From RGIG3102 sp964525015 (lineage in GTDB: Bacteria; Bacillota; Clostridia; Oscillospirales; Ruminococcaceae), in assembly GCA_964525015.1 (NCBI GenBank), contig CAZGFY010000003.1, forward strand, positions 78,256 through 142,255: a stretch of DNA of 64,000 nucleotides, given 5' to 3'. This document shows positions 45,303 through 53,665 of this stretch, one piece after another; position 1 is the first letter of the stretch, and each line of letters begins with the position of its first letter. The translations under genes and the position numbers were made by a program. Under the pieces are notes generated by a model, which was given only the letters and a program-made list of their open reading frames with translations, had not been told where the DNA came from and did no database searches.

Positions 45303-46190
45303 CTACTCTATACTAATTCCAGTTTCGTAGCTTTTGTTTCCGATGTCTTCTAAAAAATCATCTATATTATAGCTGCCTTTAAAATACATAAGTCCGATAT
45401 TAATACTATCACTAGAAAGCTGATTAGCTCTTTTTAAAAGAGTGTCAAGTGTGTCGATACTAAACATTGACACACCTTTATTAAACCATATTGGCTGATT
45501 TGAAATAGTCATTTTAGAAGGCTGCATTCTTGAAGTTATCCTGCCTTTTTCAAATCCTATAATTTTTTCGGCTAAAGGAGATATAAACCATTTAAATCCA
45601 CCTGGAGAGTTAAAAAAGTTTTTTACAAATAAAAAATCTTTAAAGGATTGAATATATTCTTCTTTTGGAAAATGAAATTCCGGATAAACAATATCAACAG
45701 CCTGTTTTAAAAGTGCAGTTATCTGCTCTAAATCGCTTTTTGAAAGCTCAGGTGCAAACTTTTTAGGACTTGGAGAGTTTTCTTCATATACTTCTTTTGC
45801 AATTTTAGTATCAAGTGCTGTTTCAAAAAAGGTGTGGCCGTGTGGGATATAAAATTCTTGTCCGTATGTAGTGGTTATAAAATCAACATATGGGTGAATG
45901 GTGCTATCAAGGCTGTAATGGCATAAAAATCCTAGGGCATAGTCTTTTTGAGTATTTGTTCCAGCGAGCTTAAAAAGAGTTTGCAGGAATAATCCAGTTT
46001 TTTTATTATGCATTTCAGTTGCAAGTTTTGGAAAATCAAACCTTGCTGTTTTTGTGCTTATCGCTTTATAAGCAAAAAATGGGTCGGGGCCATTTGCTCC
46101 CCAAATAAGAGCGTTTAAATTTCTTGGTGTGTAATTAGAAATTTTTAATGCCTCTAGGGCATTATGGCTATGTGCATAGCTATCAGGCAT
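45303..46190 (-). CDS. zinc-dependent phospholipase C-domain protein
   Basis: The 295-aa protein resembles the zinc-dependent phospholipase C family. It has His-rich blocks at the start (SYAHSHNALEAL), then WGANGPDPFFAY, GFLCHYSLDSTIHPYVDF (about 92-109) and GHTFFETALD (about 123-132). These supply the His and Asp residues expected for a zinc site. There is no signal peptide, unlike secreted clostridial alpha-toxin, so it is probably intracellular and not a toxin. It follows the UMF1-type MFS gene by 17 bases on the same strand and is likely co-transcribed. Confidence 0.8.
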   Translation of the reverse strand: MPDSYAHSHNALEALKISNYTPRNLNALIWGANGPDPFFAYKAISTKTARFDFPKLATEMHNKKTGLFLQTLFKLAGTNTQKDYALGFLCHYSLDSTIHPYVDFITTTYGQEFYIPHGHTFFETALDTKIAKEVYEENSPSPKKFAPELSKSDLEQITALLKQAVDIVYPEFHFPKEEYIQSFKDFLFVKNFFNSPGGFKWFISPLAEKIIGFEKGRITSRMQPSKMTISNQPIWFNKGVSMFSIDTLDTLLKRANQLSSDSINIGLMYFKGSYNIDDFLEDIGNKSYETGISIE

Positions 46191-46207
46191 AGTGAAAATC
46201 CTCCCAG

Positions 46208-47563
46208 TTATTTCTTTTTATCAGCCTTTGGCATAACAAAAAAGAAGATAAATCCGCCTATTAAAAAGATTGATAACACAGATAAAACTCCCCAAGGAGC
46301 AGCCTGTGCGCTTATTGAGTCGATAACATCTTGAGCAATTGGCATACTCATATCAATTCCTTGGCTTATCATTATTCTATCTCTTGCAAATCCGCTCGCA
46401 AGTCCAAAAATTGTAGGGCCTAGGATAGCTGAGAATTTGCCGAATATATCATAAAATCCATAAAATTCGCCACTTCTTGATTTATCATCAATTAATTTGC
46501 CAAACATACTTCGGCTTAAAGCTTGAATACCTCCTTGCGATGTTCCAACTAGGAAAGCAAGTATCCAAAAATCTACTGCTGAGCGAATAAAAAATCCGTA
46601 GATACAAATTATTATATAAACTAAAATACCAACGCCTATCATTGTTTGAGTTCCAAATTTTTCTGATAGTTTTGAATAAATAATAGCAAAAGGCAGTCCG
46701 AGTAGCTGAGTTAAAAGTAGGGCGAGTAGCATTTGAGTTGAGTCAATGCCAAGAGTTGAGCCATAGATTGTAGACATATGTATAATAGTGTTTACGCCAT
46801 CGATATAAAAAAAGTATGCGATTAAAAAGAAAAACATCTTTTTGTTTGCAAAAATTTCTTTCATTGTGATAGAAAGCTTTGCGAAGATATTTGAAATCGC
46901 TTTTTTAAATCCAGGATACTCGGCTGTTGCGTGAACTTGGTGAACGTTTTTTAAGATTGGAATTGAAAATCCACCCCACCAAAATCCAGTTAGTAAAAAG
47001 GCGATAATCAAAGTTGTGTTCATTGGAACGCCCACTAAATTTAAAACTAGGAATATAACAAGTGGAATAGTACTCCCGCCAAAATATCCAAGCCCAAATC
47101 CCATAGTAGACACTTTATCCATTCTATCCTCAGTGGTGACATCAGGCAAAAAGCTATCATAAAAAATATTTGCCCCTGAAAAGCCTATACTACAAATTAT
47201 ATAAAGAACTAAAATTATCATTGAAGTAAGGCTACTGCCTTCTGGAGTTGAAACGTCCATAGCTGGAGTTACGGCAAGTAAAAAGCAGGGGAGTACACCT
47301 ATTTGAATAAAGCGAACAAAGAGTTTTTTACGAACCCCCTTAAAATCTCCAAGTCTTCCTAAAATAGGGGATAAAAGGGCGATAATTAGCATTGAAATAC
47401 TAGTGCCATACCCCCAATTTGAAATAGCGTCGATACTATTATGGCTAACTGCCTCATAGAAGATTGGAAGAATAGTTACTATGATAACGCTTTGTGCACT
47501 GTTTGCCCAGTCGTACATCATCCAGCTTTTTTCTTCCTTTGTAAAACTTTTCAAAAAATTCAT
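46208..47563 (-). CDS. MFS transporter of the UMF1/Atg22-like family
   Basis: The 451-aa protein has about twelve transmembrane segments and the family start FTKEEKSWMMYDWANSAQSV. It also has the block GGIQALSRSMFGKLIDDKSR in the second half, typical of the Atg22/UMF1 group. Bacterial members are of unknown substrate; yeast Atg22 exports amino acids from the vacuole. The ATG is preceded by AGAGAGGAA in the coding sense. It lies upstream of the phospholipase-like gene in the same direction. Confidence 0.85.
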   Translation of the reverse strand: MNFLKSFTKEEKSWMMYDWANSAQSVIIVTILPIFYEAVSHNSIDAISNWGYGTSISMLIIALLSPILGRLGDFKGVRKKLFVRFIQIGVLPCFLLAVTPAMDVSTPEGSSLTSMIILVLYIICSIGFSGANIFYDSFLPDVTTEDRMDKVSTMGFGLGYFGGSTIPLVIFLVLNLVGVPMNTTLIIAFLLTGFWWGGFSIPILKNVHQVHATAEYPGFKKAISNIFAKLSITMKEIFANKKMFFFLIAYFFYIDGVNTIIHMSTIYGSTLGIDSTQMLLALLLTQLLGLPFAIIYSKLSEKFGTQTMIGVGILVYIIICIYGFFIRSAVDFWILAFLVGTSQGGIQALSRSMFGKLIDDKSRSGEFYGFYDIFGKFSAILGPTIFGLASGFARDRIMISQGIDMSMPIAQDVIDSISAQAAPWGVLSVLSIFLIGGFIFFFVMPKADKKK

Positions 47564-47656
47564 AAACTTAAATTCCTCTCTAAACTATTTTTAAAAGAGT
47601 AAAATGTTGAGTTGAGTTATATTATTATTTTATAATATATAATTTAATAAGTCAAA

Positions 47657-48319
47657 CTAAATACGCTTTAAACTCTTGTTTTCAAGGGTGTATATTTTAT
47701 CGGCGTATTTTAAAAGGGACTCATCGTGAGTTATCATAACTATACAGCAACCTTGATTTTTAAGTTTTATTATATTATTTAACACAATTAATGCGCTTTC
47801 TTTATCTAAATTTCCTGTTGGTTCATCGCAAAATAAAATCTTAGGATTAGTAGCGAGCGCTCTTGCTATTGCAACTCTTTGCTGCTGTCCACCAGAGAGC
47901 TGAAAAGGATAACTATTGTGTTTATTACAAAGCCCCATTCTATCTAAAAATAAGGCTGAAATTTCTTCTCTTTGCTTTTTTAATTTTGAATATTTTAAAG
48001 GAAGGGCAACATTTTCCTTTGCTGTAAGGGATGAGATTAAATTATAAGACTGAAAAATAAAGGATATATCATTTCTTCTTATTTTATAAATATCTTTCAT
48101 TTTAGATTTTGTTATCGATTTATTATTTATAAATAATTCCCCAGAATTAAAATTATCTAAATTACTTAAAACATTTAATAGTGTGCTTTTTCCGCATCCA
48201 GAAGGCCCAATTATCATTGAAAATTCAGATGGATTTGCAGAAAAATTAACATTTTCTAAAACAGTTAATTCACCGTTTTCAGTTGTATATTTCTTGGTTA
48301 TATTTATAGCTTTTAGCAA
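47657..48319 (-). CDS. ABC transporter ATP-binding protein (MacB/LolD-like), orphan
   Basis: The 220-aa ATPase has Walker A GPSGCGKST, the Q-loop in FIFQSYNL, signature LSGGQQQRVAIARAL, Walker B ILFCDEPTGNLD and the switch His in ITHDE. The family is that of lipoprotein or antimicrobial-peptide exporters. I chose a TTG start at 48319 because AAAGGAG lies eight bases before it and the product then begins LKAINITKKYT. A GTG at 48328 touches that box. No permease gene lies beside it, which is unusual for this class. Confidence 0.88.
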   Translation of the reverse strand: MLKAINITKKYTTENGELTVLENVNFSANPSEFSMIIGPSGCGKSTLLNVLSNLDNFNSGELFINNKSITKSKMKDIYKIRRNDISFIFQSYNLISSLTAKENVALPLKYSKLKKQREEISALFLDRMGLCNKHNSYPFQLSGGQQQRVAIARALATNPKILFCDEPTGNLDKESALIVLNNIIKLKNQGCCIVMITHDESLLKYADKIYTLENKSLKRI

Positions 48320-48389
48320 AAGTAGCACTCCTTTATTTTTGATATAGTGTTAATATTATCAAAATACTGTGAAATTAAACATTAATTGA

Positions 48390-48418
48390 TTGTAATGATA
48401 AATATACTGTGTTAAAAT
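48390..48418 (+). promoter_or_regulatory. sigma-A-type promoter of the lipoprotein gene
   Basis: TTGTAA (48390-48395), a 17-bp spacer and TAAAAT (48413-48418), 33 bases upstream of the ATG. Confidence 0.55.
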
Positions 48419-48451
48419 ATAAAAATATTAAAAAGGAAAAGAGTTGTATAA

Positions 48452-48910
48452 ATGAAAATTAAAGCAGTTTTATTAAGTTTAGCAATGGTGTTTTTTGTTG
48501 GGTGTTCTAGTAATGAAACCGAAGTGGAAACACAGGAAGAATTAAAGCCACACCAAATCTCGAGCGAAGATATAGATTATGATTTAAGAGAGATGAGCAG
48601 TACAATGGTCTATTCGCAAATCTTTGATTTAGTTACAAATCCAAATGAATACACCGATGCAAGATTTGTAATACAAGGGCATTTTATGGAAAGCGAAGAT
48701 ATGAATACTGGCGAGAAATTTTTTGCTATATTAATCGTTGATGCAGCTGCTTGCTGTGCACAAGGATTAGAAATTCATATTCCAGACGATGTTGTTTTGC
48801 CAATAGTAACACTTCCGGCAGAAATGATAATTGAGGGCACAGTAGGAGTTAAAACAGTTGGCGATTATGATTTCCCATATATACTTTTAGAAAATGCTCA
48901 AATGGCGTAA
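48452..48910 (+). CDS. small lipoprotein of unknown function with a Cys-Cys motif
   Basis: This is a 152-aa exported lipoprotein. It has a short signal peptide with lipobox FVGC (C18), an acidic linker, then a beta-rich domain of about 100 residues. The domain has YTDARFVIQGHF and a striking AAACCAQGLEIHIP with two adjacent cysteines at about 111-112. The pattern, a strand-Gly-hydrophobic core plus Cys-Cys before an OB-like end, recalls the C-terminal part of the YcgQ/TIGR03943 group. I give that only as a guess. The cysteines could bind metal. It has its own promoter and is followed by a 20-bp-arm hairpin. Confidence 0.7.
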   Translation: MKIKAVLLSLAMVFFVGCSSNETEVETQEELKPHQISSEDIDYDLREMSSTMVYSQIFDLVTNPNEYTDARFVIQGHFMESEDMNTGEKFFAILIVDAAACCAQGLEIHIPDDVVLPIVTLPAEMIIEGTVGVKTVGDYDFPYILLENAQMA

Positions 48911-48942
48911 GATTAAAAAAACATACGATACAAATAAAAAAC

Positions 48943-48988
48943 AAGCTACCAATCTAAACTTTGATGTTAAAGTTTAGATTGGTAGCTT
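48943..48988. repeat. 20-bp-arm perfect hairpin
   Basis: Positions 48943-48962 are the exact reverse complement of 48969-48988, with the loop GATGTT. It can terminate the lipoprotein gene on the plus strand. Its minus-strand 3' side (GTTTTTTATTTG) is the better terminator tail. It lies 20 bases beyond the end of the decayed transposase, so it may also be a relic of the element's end. Confidence 0.8.
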
Positions 48989-49007
48989 TAATTTATATAG
49001 ATTATGC

Positions 49008-49285
49008 TTATTTGATGTATAGGTTATCTTCTTCCAATTTTAATAGGTTTGCGTCTATGTATTGCCATATTTTTTGCTAATCTTGTTTATTTCTTATTAT
49101 GTGAACGTGGAATGATTTTCAATCTTATTTTGCATAAAACACCTGATTTGTATAATCCAATAATCGTTGATAATGTAAAGAACAGTCAAGACCATTCCCT
49201 ACAAATTCACCCAATAAACATTTACGATTAATAGTGCATATTGCGAATAATTATAATTTTTACCAAAGTATCGATGTACACGCTT
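49008..49285 (-). pseudogene. remnant of a RAYT / Y1-type (IS200-like) transposase
   Basis: On the minus strand, pieces of one transposase can be read in order but in different frames. Near 49255 is KNYNYSQ. Next comes FAICTINRKCLLGEFVGNG (from about 49250), the block of REP-associated tyrosine transposases that follows the first strand. After a jump comes SFHVHIIRNKQD, a TAG stop, then QKIWQYIDANLLKLEEDN and the end at 49008. The central part with the HUH motif and catalytic Tyr is deleted. It is therefore a dead gene of about one third of the full length, with at least two frameshifts and one stop. Confidence 0.8.
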
Positions 49286-49321
49286 TTAAACCTTGCTAAT
49301 ATCAAATATTTCTTGAGTAAT

Positions 49322-50188
49322 TTAAATATTATGAAATTCTCTCACTGTTTTTATAAAAGCGTTTACCTGTGGGAGCTTTTGTGCGTTATCTGAAAACATA
49401 AGATAGGTTGAACGGATAATTGGAGTTTGGTCTTTGAAATATAAGGGGGTTATAATTCCTGAAAAATTATCAAGGCAAATCCTTGGCACAACTGCCCAGC
49501 CTAAATCTCTTTCAACCATTTCAACAGTGGTGATTAAATTATCCACAATAAGCTTACTGTTAGGGATTTTTATATCATTTTCTAGCATCCATTCAAAAAC
49601 TTGGCTTTCAAATGCAGTGTCGCTTTTTCTTTGGATAAGTGGGATATTATTAAAACTGTCTTTTTTATATTGCTGGCTTTTAATTGCACATATATTTTCT
49701 TGTGCTAATAAAAATTTATTTTGTTTCCAATCAAAATCTCCCCTTAAAATCGCAACATCGATTTTTCTAGTGTTTAATAATTTATATAGATTTCGGCTAT
49801 GCTCAACCGTCATATTAATATCAACATCGGGGAATTCATTTCGGAATATTGATAGTAAACTAGGAAGACGAAAATAAGAATAATTCATAGAAATTCCAAT
49901 ATTTAAGGTGCCACAAACGGTACCTTTTTTTGTTTTTAGATTTTCCTTTAAATTTTCAATTTCAAAAATAATCTTTCTAGCAGATTTTATCACTTCTTCG
50001 CCACTTGGAGTAAAATATACCCCCTTTTTTGTTCGGATAACTAATTGGGTGGCAATTTCGTTTTCGATATAATTAATCCTTTTTGATAAAGCTGGCTGTG
50101 TTATGTATAGCTTTTCGGCAGCGTGAGTTATGTTTTTGTATTCTGCTAACGTGAGAATTATCTCAAAATCTTTACTACTAATCGACAT
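49322..50188 (-). CDS. LysR-family transcriptional regulator, divergent from citDEF
   Basis: The 288-aa protein has a LysR winged helix (SSKDFEIILTLAEYKNITHAAEKLY and PALSKRINYIENEI, about 3-60) and an effector domain ending near 285. I chose the ATG at 50188, about 12 bases after AAAGGA; an in-frame TTG at 50200 touches that box. By position it should control citDEF, read in the opposite direction from the 173-bp intergenic region. The effector may be citrate, but that is inference. It is not closely similar to the other LysR protein of the window at 41888 beyond the helix-turn-helix region. Confidence 0.9.
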   Translation of the reverse strand: MSISSKDFEIILTLAEYKNITHAAEKLYITQPALSKRINYIENEIATQLVIRTKKGVYFTPSGEEVIKSARKIIFEIENLKENLKTKKGTVCGTLNIGISMNYSYFRLPSLLSIFRNEFPDVDINMTVEHSRNLYKLLNTRKIDVAILRGDFDWKQNKFLLAQENICAIKSQQYKKDSFNNIPLIQRKSDTAFESQVFEWMLENDIKIPNSKLIVDNLITTVEMVERDLGWAVVPRICLDNFSGIITPLYFKDQTPIIRSTYLMFSDNAQKLPQVNAFIKTVREFHNI

Positions 50189-50295
50189 TTTATAATCCAA
50201 TCCTTTATTTTTTTCATTTTTATAATACCAAAATTTTCATCTATTGTAAATATAAACATTCCATTTGGTTATGAATAATAAGTAATTATAAGAAT

Positions 50296-50324
50296 TTTAC
50301 ATTATGATAAACCTATGATAAATT
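50296..50324 (+). promoter_or_regulatory. citDEF promoter with a repeated ATGATAAA motif
   Basis: TTTACA (50296-50301), a 17-bp spacer and TAAATT (50319-50324) with TG-A before the -10. ATGATAAA occurs twice, at 50303-50310 and 50314-50321, an 11-bp step, which is one helical turn. This may be a regulator binding site. Confidence 0.5.
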
Positions 50325-50361
50325 TTAAATATAAGTATAAATATTGAAAGGTAGATGTAAA

Positions 50362-50661
50362 ATGGAAATATTAAAAAATGCAATAGCAGGAACTTTAGAA
50401 TCTAGCGATGCACAAGTTGTTATTCAGCCGGGCGATAATGGGATATCACTTTCTTTACAAAGCGATGTTTTAAATCAATATGGCAGGCAAATTAAAAATG
50501 TTGTACTTGAAACGCTAAAAACATTAGGTGTTGAAAATGCAGAAATAACAGTTGTGGATAAAGGTGCACTTGAATGTACTATAAAAGCAAGAATACAAGC
50601 AGCTGTTTATAGAGCAAGTATAGAAACAATAAGTAAAGTTGAATGGAAGGAGCTTATATAA
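50362..50661 (+). CDS. citD: citrate lyase acyl carrier protein (gamma subunit)
   Basis: CitD carries the 2'-(5''-phosphoribosyl)-3'-dephospho-CoA group of citrate lyase. The 99-aa product begins MEILKNAIAGTLESSDAQV, with the conserved attachment Ser at residue 14. It continues GDNGISLSLQSDVLNQYGRQI, usual for the family. I chose the ATG at 50362 (GAAAGG box upstream). Its stop overlaps the citE ATG by one base. The enzymes that make and attach the prosthetic group (CitG, CitX) are not encoded in this window. Confidence 0.93.
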   Translation: MEILKNAIAGTLESSDAQVVIQPGDNGISLSLQSDVLNQYGRQIKNVVLETLKTLGVENAEITVVDKGALECTIKARIQAAVYRASIETISKVEWKELI

Positions 50662-51572
50662 TGATTGCTAGAAAAAAACCAGAAAAGAAAAGACTTCGCC
50701 GAACAATGATGTTTATGAATGCACAAAAACCAGCACTTATTAAAGATGCATACATATATGGGGCAGATAGTATTATTTTAGATTTAGAAGATGCAGTTGC
50801 AGAAAATCAAAAAGACACAGCAAGGTTTTCCCTTTTTAATGCTTTAAAAAGTATTGATTATGGTGATACAGAAGTTATCGTTAGAATAAATGGGCTGGAT
50901 ACACCACATTGGCAGGAAGATATAAGGTGTGTTGTTGCAAGTGGTGCAGATGGAATTAGAATAGCTAAATGTGAAAGTGCACAAGATGTTAAAACTGTTG
51001 AAGAGCACGTTTTAAAAGCAGAAAAAGAATTTGGCGTAGAAGAAGGGCGAACTCTTTTAATGGCAGCATTAGAAAGCCCACGCGGGATAATGAATGCCTA
51101 TGAAATTGTAACGGCATCAGATAGAATGTTTGGCTGTGCTATTTCGGGGGGAGATTTTAGAAAAAGTATGCAGGTGCAAATTGAAGAAGGCGGAATTGAA
51201 ATGCTAGTGGCAAGGGGGCAGATGCTAATGGCAGCAAGGGCAGCTAGCGTTCAATGTTTTGATACAATGTTTCCAAATATCGATGATATGGAAGGCTTTC
51301 AAAAAGAAGTTATTCAAAATAGGAAGATGGGCTTTGATGGGAAAAGCGTTGTTAGTCCAAAGCAGATAGAATTTGTGCACGATACATTCGCCCCAACAGC
51401 TAAAGAGATTAAATACGCTGAAAAACTAGTGCGTTCATTTAATGAGCAGGCTGATTCAGGAGTTGGCGTTTATACAGTTGATGGAAAAATGGTTGATATT
51501 CCATTCTTTGAAGATGCAAAAAGAATTATTGCCCTTGCAAAAGCTTGTGGCGTGTATGATGGCGATTTATAA
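50661..51572 (+). CDS. citE: citrate lyase beta subunit (citryl-CoA/citryl-ACP lyase)
   Basis: CitE cleaves citryl-ACP to oxaloacetate and acetyl-ACP. The 303-aa TIM-barrel protein starts at the ATG overlapping the citD stop (TAATG), preceded by GAAGGAG. It has the family blocks RRTMMFMNAQKPALIKDA, DSIILDLEDAVAENQKD, VIVRINGLDT, MAALESPRG and GFDGKSVVSPKQI. Acidic metal ligands lie in EDAV and in the GGDF region. It precedes citF by 20 bases. Confidence 0.95.
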   Translation: MIARKKPEKKRLRRTMMFMNAQKPALIKDAYIYGADSIILDLEDAVAENQKDTARFSLFNALKSIDYGDTEVIVRINGLDTPHWQEDIRCVVASGADGIRIAKCESAQDVKTVEEHVLKAEKEFGVEEGRTLLMAALESPRGIMNAYEIVTASDRMFGCAISGGDFRKSMQVQIEEGGIEMLVARGQMLMAARAASVQCFDTMFPNIDDMEGFQKEVIQNRKMGFDGKSVVSPKQIEFVHDTFAPTAKEIKYAEKLVRSFNEQADSGVGVYTVDGKMVDIPFFEDAKRIIALAKACGVYDGDL

Positions 51573-51592
51573 TTAAGAAAGGAATAAATATT

Positions 51593-53149
51593 ATGATAAA
51601 TGCAGTTAATAGAGATATACCTGATGAATTACTAGTTAATGGTAAGGAAGTTTACCAAGGTAAAAATTATATGGATGGCAAATACTTTAAAAAAGATTCG
51701 CCAACTTCTAAAAGATATGTAAAACCAATTGAAAATAAATTATGCCAAAGTATTCGCGAAGCTTGCGAAAAATGCGGGGCAAAAGATGGGATGACATTCT
51801 CATTTCATACAGAATTCCGTGATGGCGACTATGTTGCAAGTATGGTTGCAAAAGTTTTAATAGAAGATATGGGACTTAAAGATATAACAGTTGCGGCAAC
51901 TTCTTTAGGAAGTGCTCAAAATATCTTTGCTCAATATATGGAAGAAGGAAAAATAATAAACGCACAAACATCAGGTGTGCGTGGGAAAATTGGCGAAACT
52001 ATTTCAGCAGGAAAATTAAAAACTCCTGCTATAATTAGAAGCCACGGCGGACGCCCAAGGGCAATTGAAGCAGGTGAAGTTCATATAGATATTGCCTTTT
52101 TAGCAGCGGCAAGCTCGGATTGTTATGGAAACGCTAGTGGGATTAATGGTAAAAGCAATTTTGGGTCTATGGGATTTGGTATTCACGATGCACATTATGC
52201 TAATTACACAGTTATTATAACTGATATGCTTGTTGACTTTCCGAATATGCCAGCGTCAATATCGTCAATTGATGTAGACTGTGTTTGCGTTGTTGATTCA
52301 ATTGGTGATATAAGTAAAATCTCAACAAAAGAAGCTAGGATGACTGAAAATCCAAGAGAGCTAATGATGGCAAAAACGGTTGCGAATATTATCTCTTCAA
52401 CTCCTTATTTTAAAGATGGGTTTTCGTTTCAAACAGGGGTTGGTGGGCCATCACTTGCAGTTAATAGATTTTTAGAAACACATATGGTTAATAATGATAT
52501 AACAATGAGCTTTGCCTTAGGTGGAACTAGTACGCCAATATGCCAGCTTTTTGATAAAGGCTTAGTAAAGCATTTAATGGACACACAAGATTACGACCAA
52601 GGTGCAGCAAAGCATTTAGCTGAAAACAATAATCATCACGAAGTTGATTTAAGCACATACGCAAATCCGGCTAATAAAGGGGCGTATGTTAATCAGCTAG
52701 ACTATGTTGTCTTATCGGCACTTGAAATTGATACAAAATTCAATGTAAATGTTATAACAGGTTCAGACGGAGTTTTAAGAGGCGCACCAGGTGGACATCC
52801 TGATGCAGCAGCTGGAAGCAAGTGCTGTATTATCGTAACACCACTAATAAGGGGAAGAATGCCAACAGTTTGCGATGATGTTGTAACAGTGACTACCCCA
52901 GGGGATTGTGTAGATGTTTTAGTTACTGATTATGGCGTTGCAGTTAATCCATTAAGGCAGGATTTAATAAAATGCCTAGATGATGCAAAAATTAAACATT
53001 TAACTATTGAACAGCTAAAAGAAAAAGCTTATAGCTTAGTTGGAAAGCCAGATAAATTAGAATGGGAAGATAAGGTTATAGCTGTTGTAGAGGCAAGAGA
53101 TGGAACAATACTAGACGTTGTAAGACAGATTAAAAAATTCGAGCTTTAA
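51593..53149 (+). CDS. citF: citrate lyase alpha subunit (citrate:acetyl-ACP transferase)
   Basis: CitF moves the ACP thioester from acetate to citrate. The 518-aa protein has the family blocks KYFKKDSPTSKRYVKP near the start and GMTFSFHTEFRDGDYV. AFLAAASSDCYGNASGI, SFQTGVGGPSLAVNRFL and GAPGGHPDAAAGSKC lie in the second half. It completes the citDEF set, so the enzyme can be built, and citrate would be split to acetate and oxaloacetate. A terminator follows at 53155. Confidence 0.96.
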   Translation: MINAVNRDIPDELLVNGKEVYQGKNYMDGKYFKKDSPTSKRYVKPIENKLCQSIREACEKCGAKDGMTFSFHTEFRDGDYVASMVAKVLIEDMGLKDITVAATSLGSAQNIFAQYMEEGKIINAQTSGVRGKIGETISAGKLKTPAIIRSHGGRPRAIEAGEVHIDIAFLAAASSDCYGNASGINGKSNFGSMGFGIHDAHYANYTVIITDMLVDFPNMPASISSIDVDCVCVVDSIGDISKISTKEARMTENPRELMMAKTVANIISSTPYFKDGFSFQTGVGGPSLAVNRFLETHMVNNDITMSFALGGTSTPICQLFDKGLVKHLMDTQDYDQGAAKHLAENNNHHEVDLSTYANPANKGAYVNQLDYVVLSALEIDTKFNVNVITGSDGVLRGAPGGHPDAAAGSKCCIIVTPLIRGRMPTVCDDVVTVTTPGDCVDVLVTDYGVAVNPLRQDLIKCLDDAKIKHLTIEQLKEKAYSLVGKPDKLEWEDKVIAVVEARDGTILDVVRQIKKFEL

Positions 53150-53154
53150 TTAAA

Positions 53155-53190
53155 AAAATCAGGGGATTATTCCCCTGATTTTCAGTTTTT
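53155..53190 (+). terminator. bidirectional Rho-independent terminator
   Basis: AAAATCAGGGGA pairs with TCCCCTGATTTT over a TTAT loop, with a T-rich tail. It lies between citF and the convergent export gene. Confidence 0.9.
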
Positions 53191-53665
53191 AAAATATAGC
53201 TGTAAATGCGCCTAGTAGTCCAAATGAAACGGCTGCCATTATAATTCCAGCAGTGATAACGCCACCTAGGATTGCTAAAAATGATTTCTTTTTATCTAAA
53301 TCTAATAGCGAAGCTGCAAGTGCGCCAGTCCACGCCCCTGTTCCAGGAAGTGGGATAGCAACAAAGCAGAATAATGCGAAGAATTTAGAATTTCCTTGCC
53401 ATTTAGTTCCGGCTTTATGCCCTTTTTCTAAAAAGAATGTTGCGAGTTTATTGAATATTTTAATTTTTTGCATAAATAATAATACTGGCTTTACAAGCAG
53501 TAAAATTACAGGGATAGGAAGCATGTTTCCTAAAACAGAAACGATATAAACTGGCATAAAATCAAGCCCAGCTGCAATCCCAACTGGCACAGCTCCACGA
53601 AGCTCAATTAATGGGAGCATAGAAATAAAAAATACCCAGAAATACTCTTTTAATAAATCAAACAT
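53189..53665 (-). CDS. COG2426-type putative small multidrug export protein
   Basis: The 158-aa integral membrane protein has four or five hydrophobic segments. It carries the family signatures LPLIELRGAVPVGIAAG near the start and FVAIPLPGTGAWTGALAASL in the middle, as in the PF06695 group. The export function is by family name only and has little direct support. AAGAAAGG precedes the ATG in the coding sense. It is monocistronic. Confidence 0.85.
   Translation of the reverse strand: MFDLLKEYFWVFFISMLPLIELRGAVPVGIAAGLDFMPVYIVSVLGNMLPIPVILLLVKPVLLFMQKIKIFNKLATFFLEKGHKAGTKWQGNSKFFALFCFVAIPLPGTGAWTGALAASLLDLDKKKSFLAILGGVITAGIIMAAVSFGLLGAFTAIF

Noticed and set aside
49049..49231. 60-aa plus-strand ORF
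   Set aside because: It lies opposite the decayed transposase, has no ribosome binding site or family features, and is explained as the antisense of that pseudogene.
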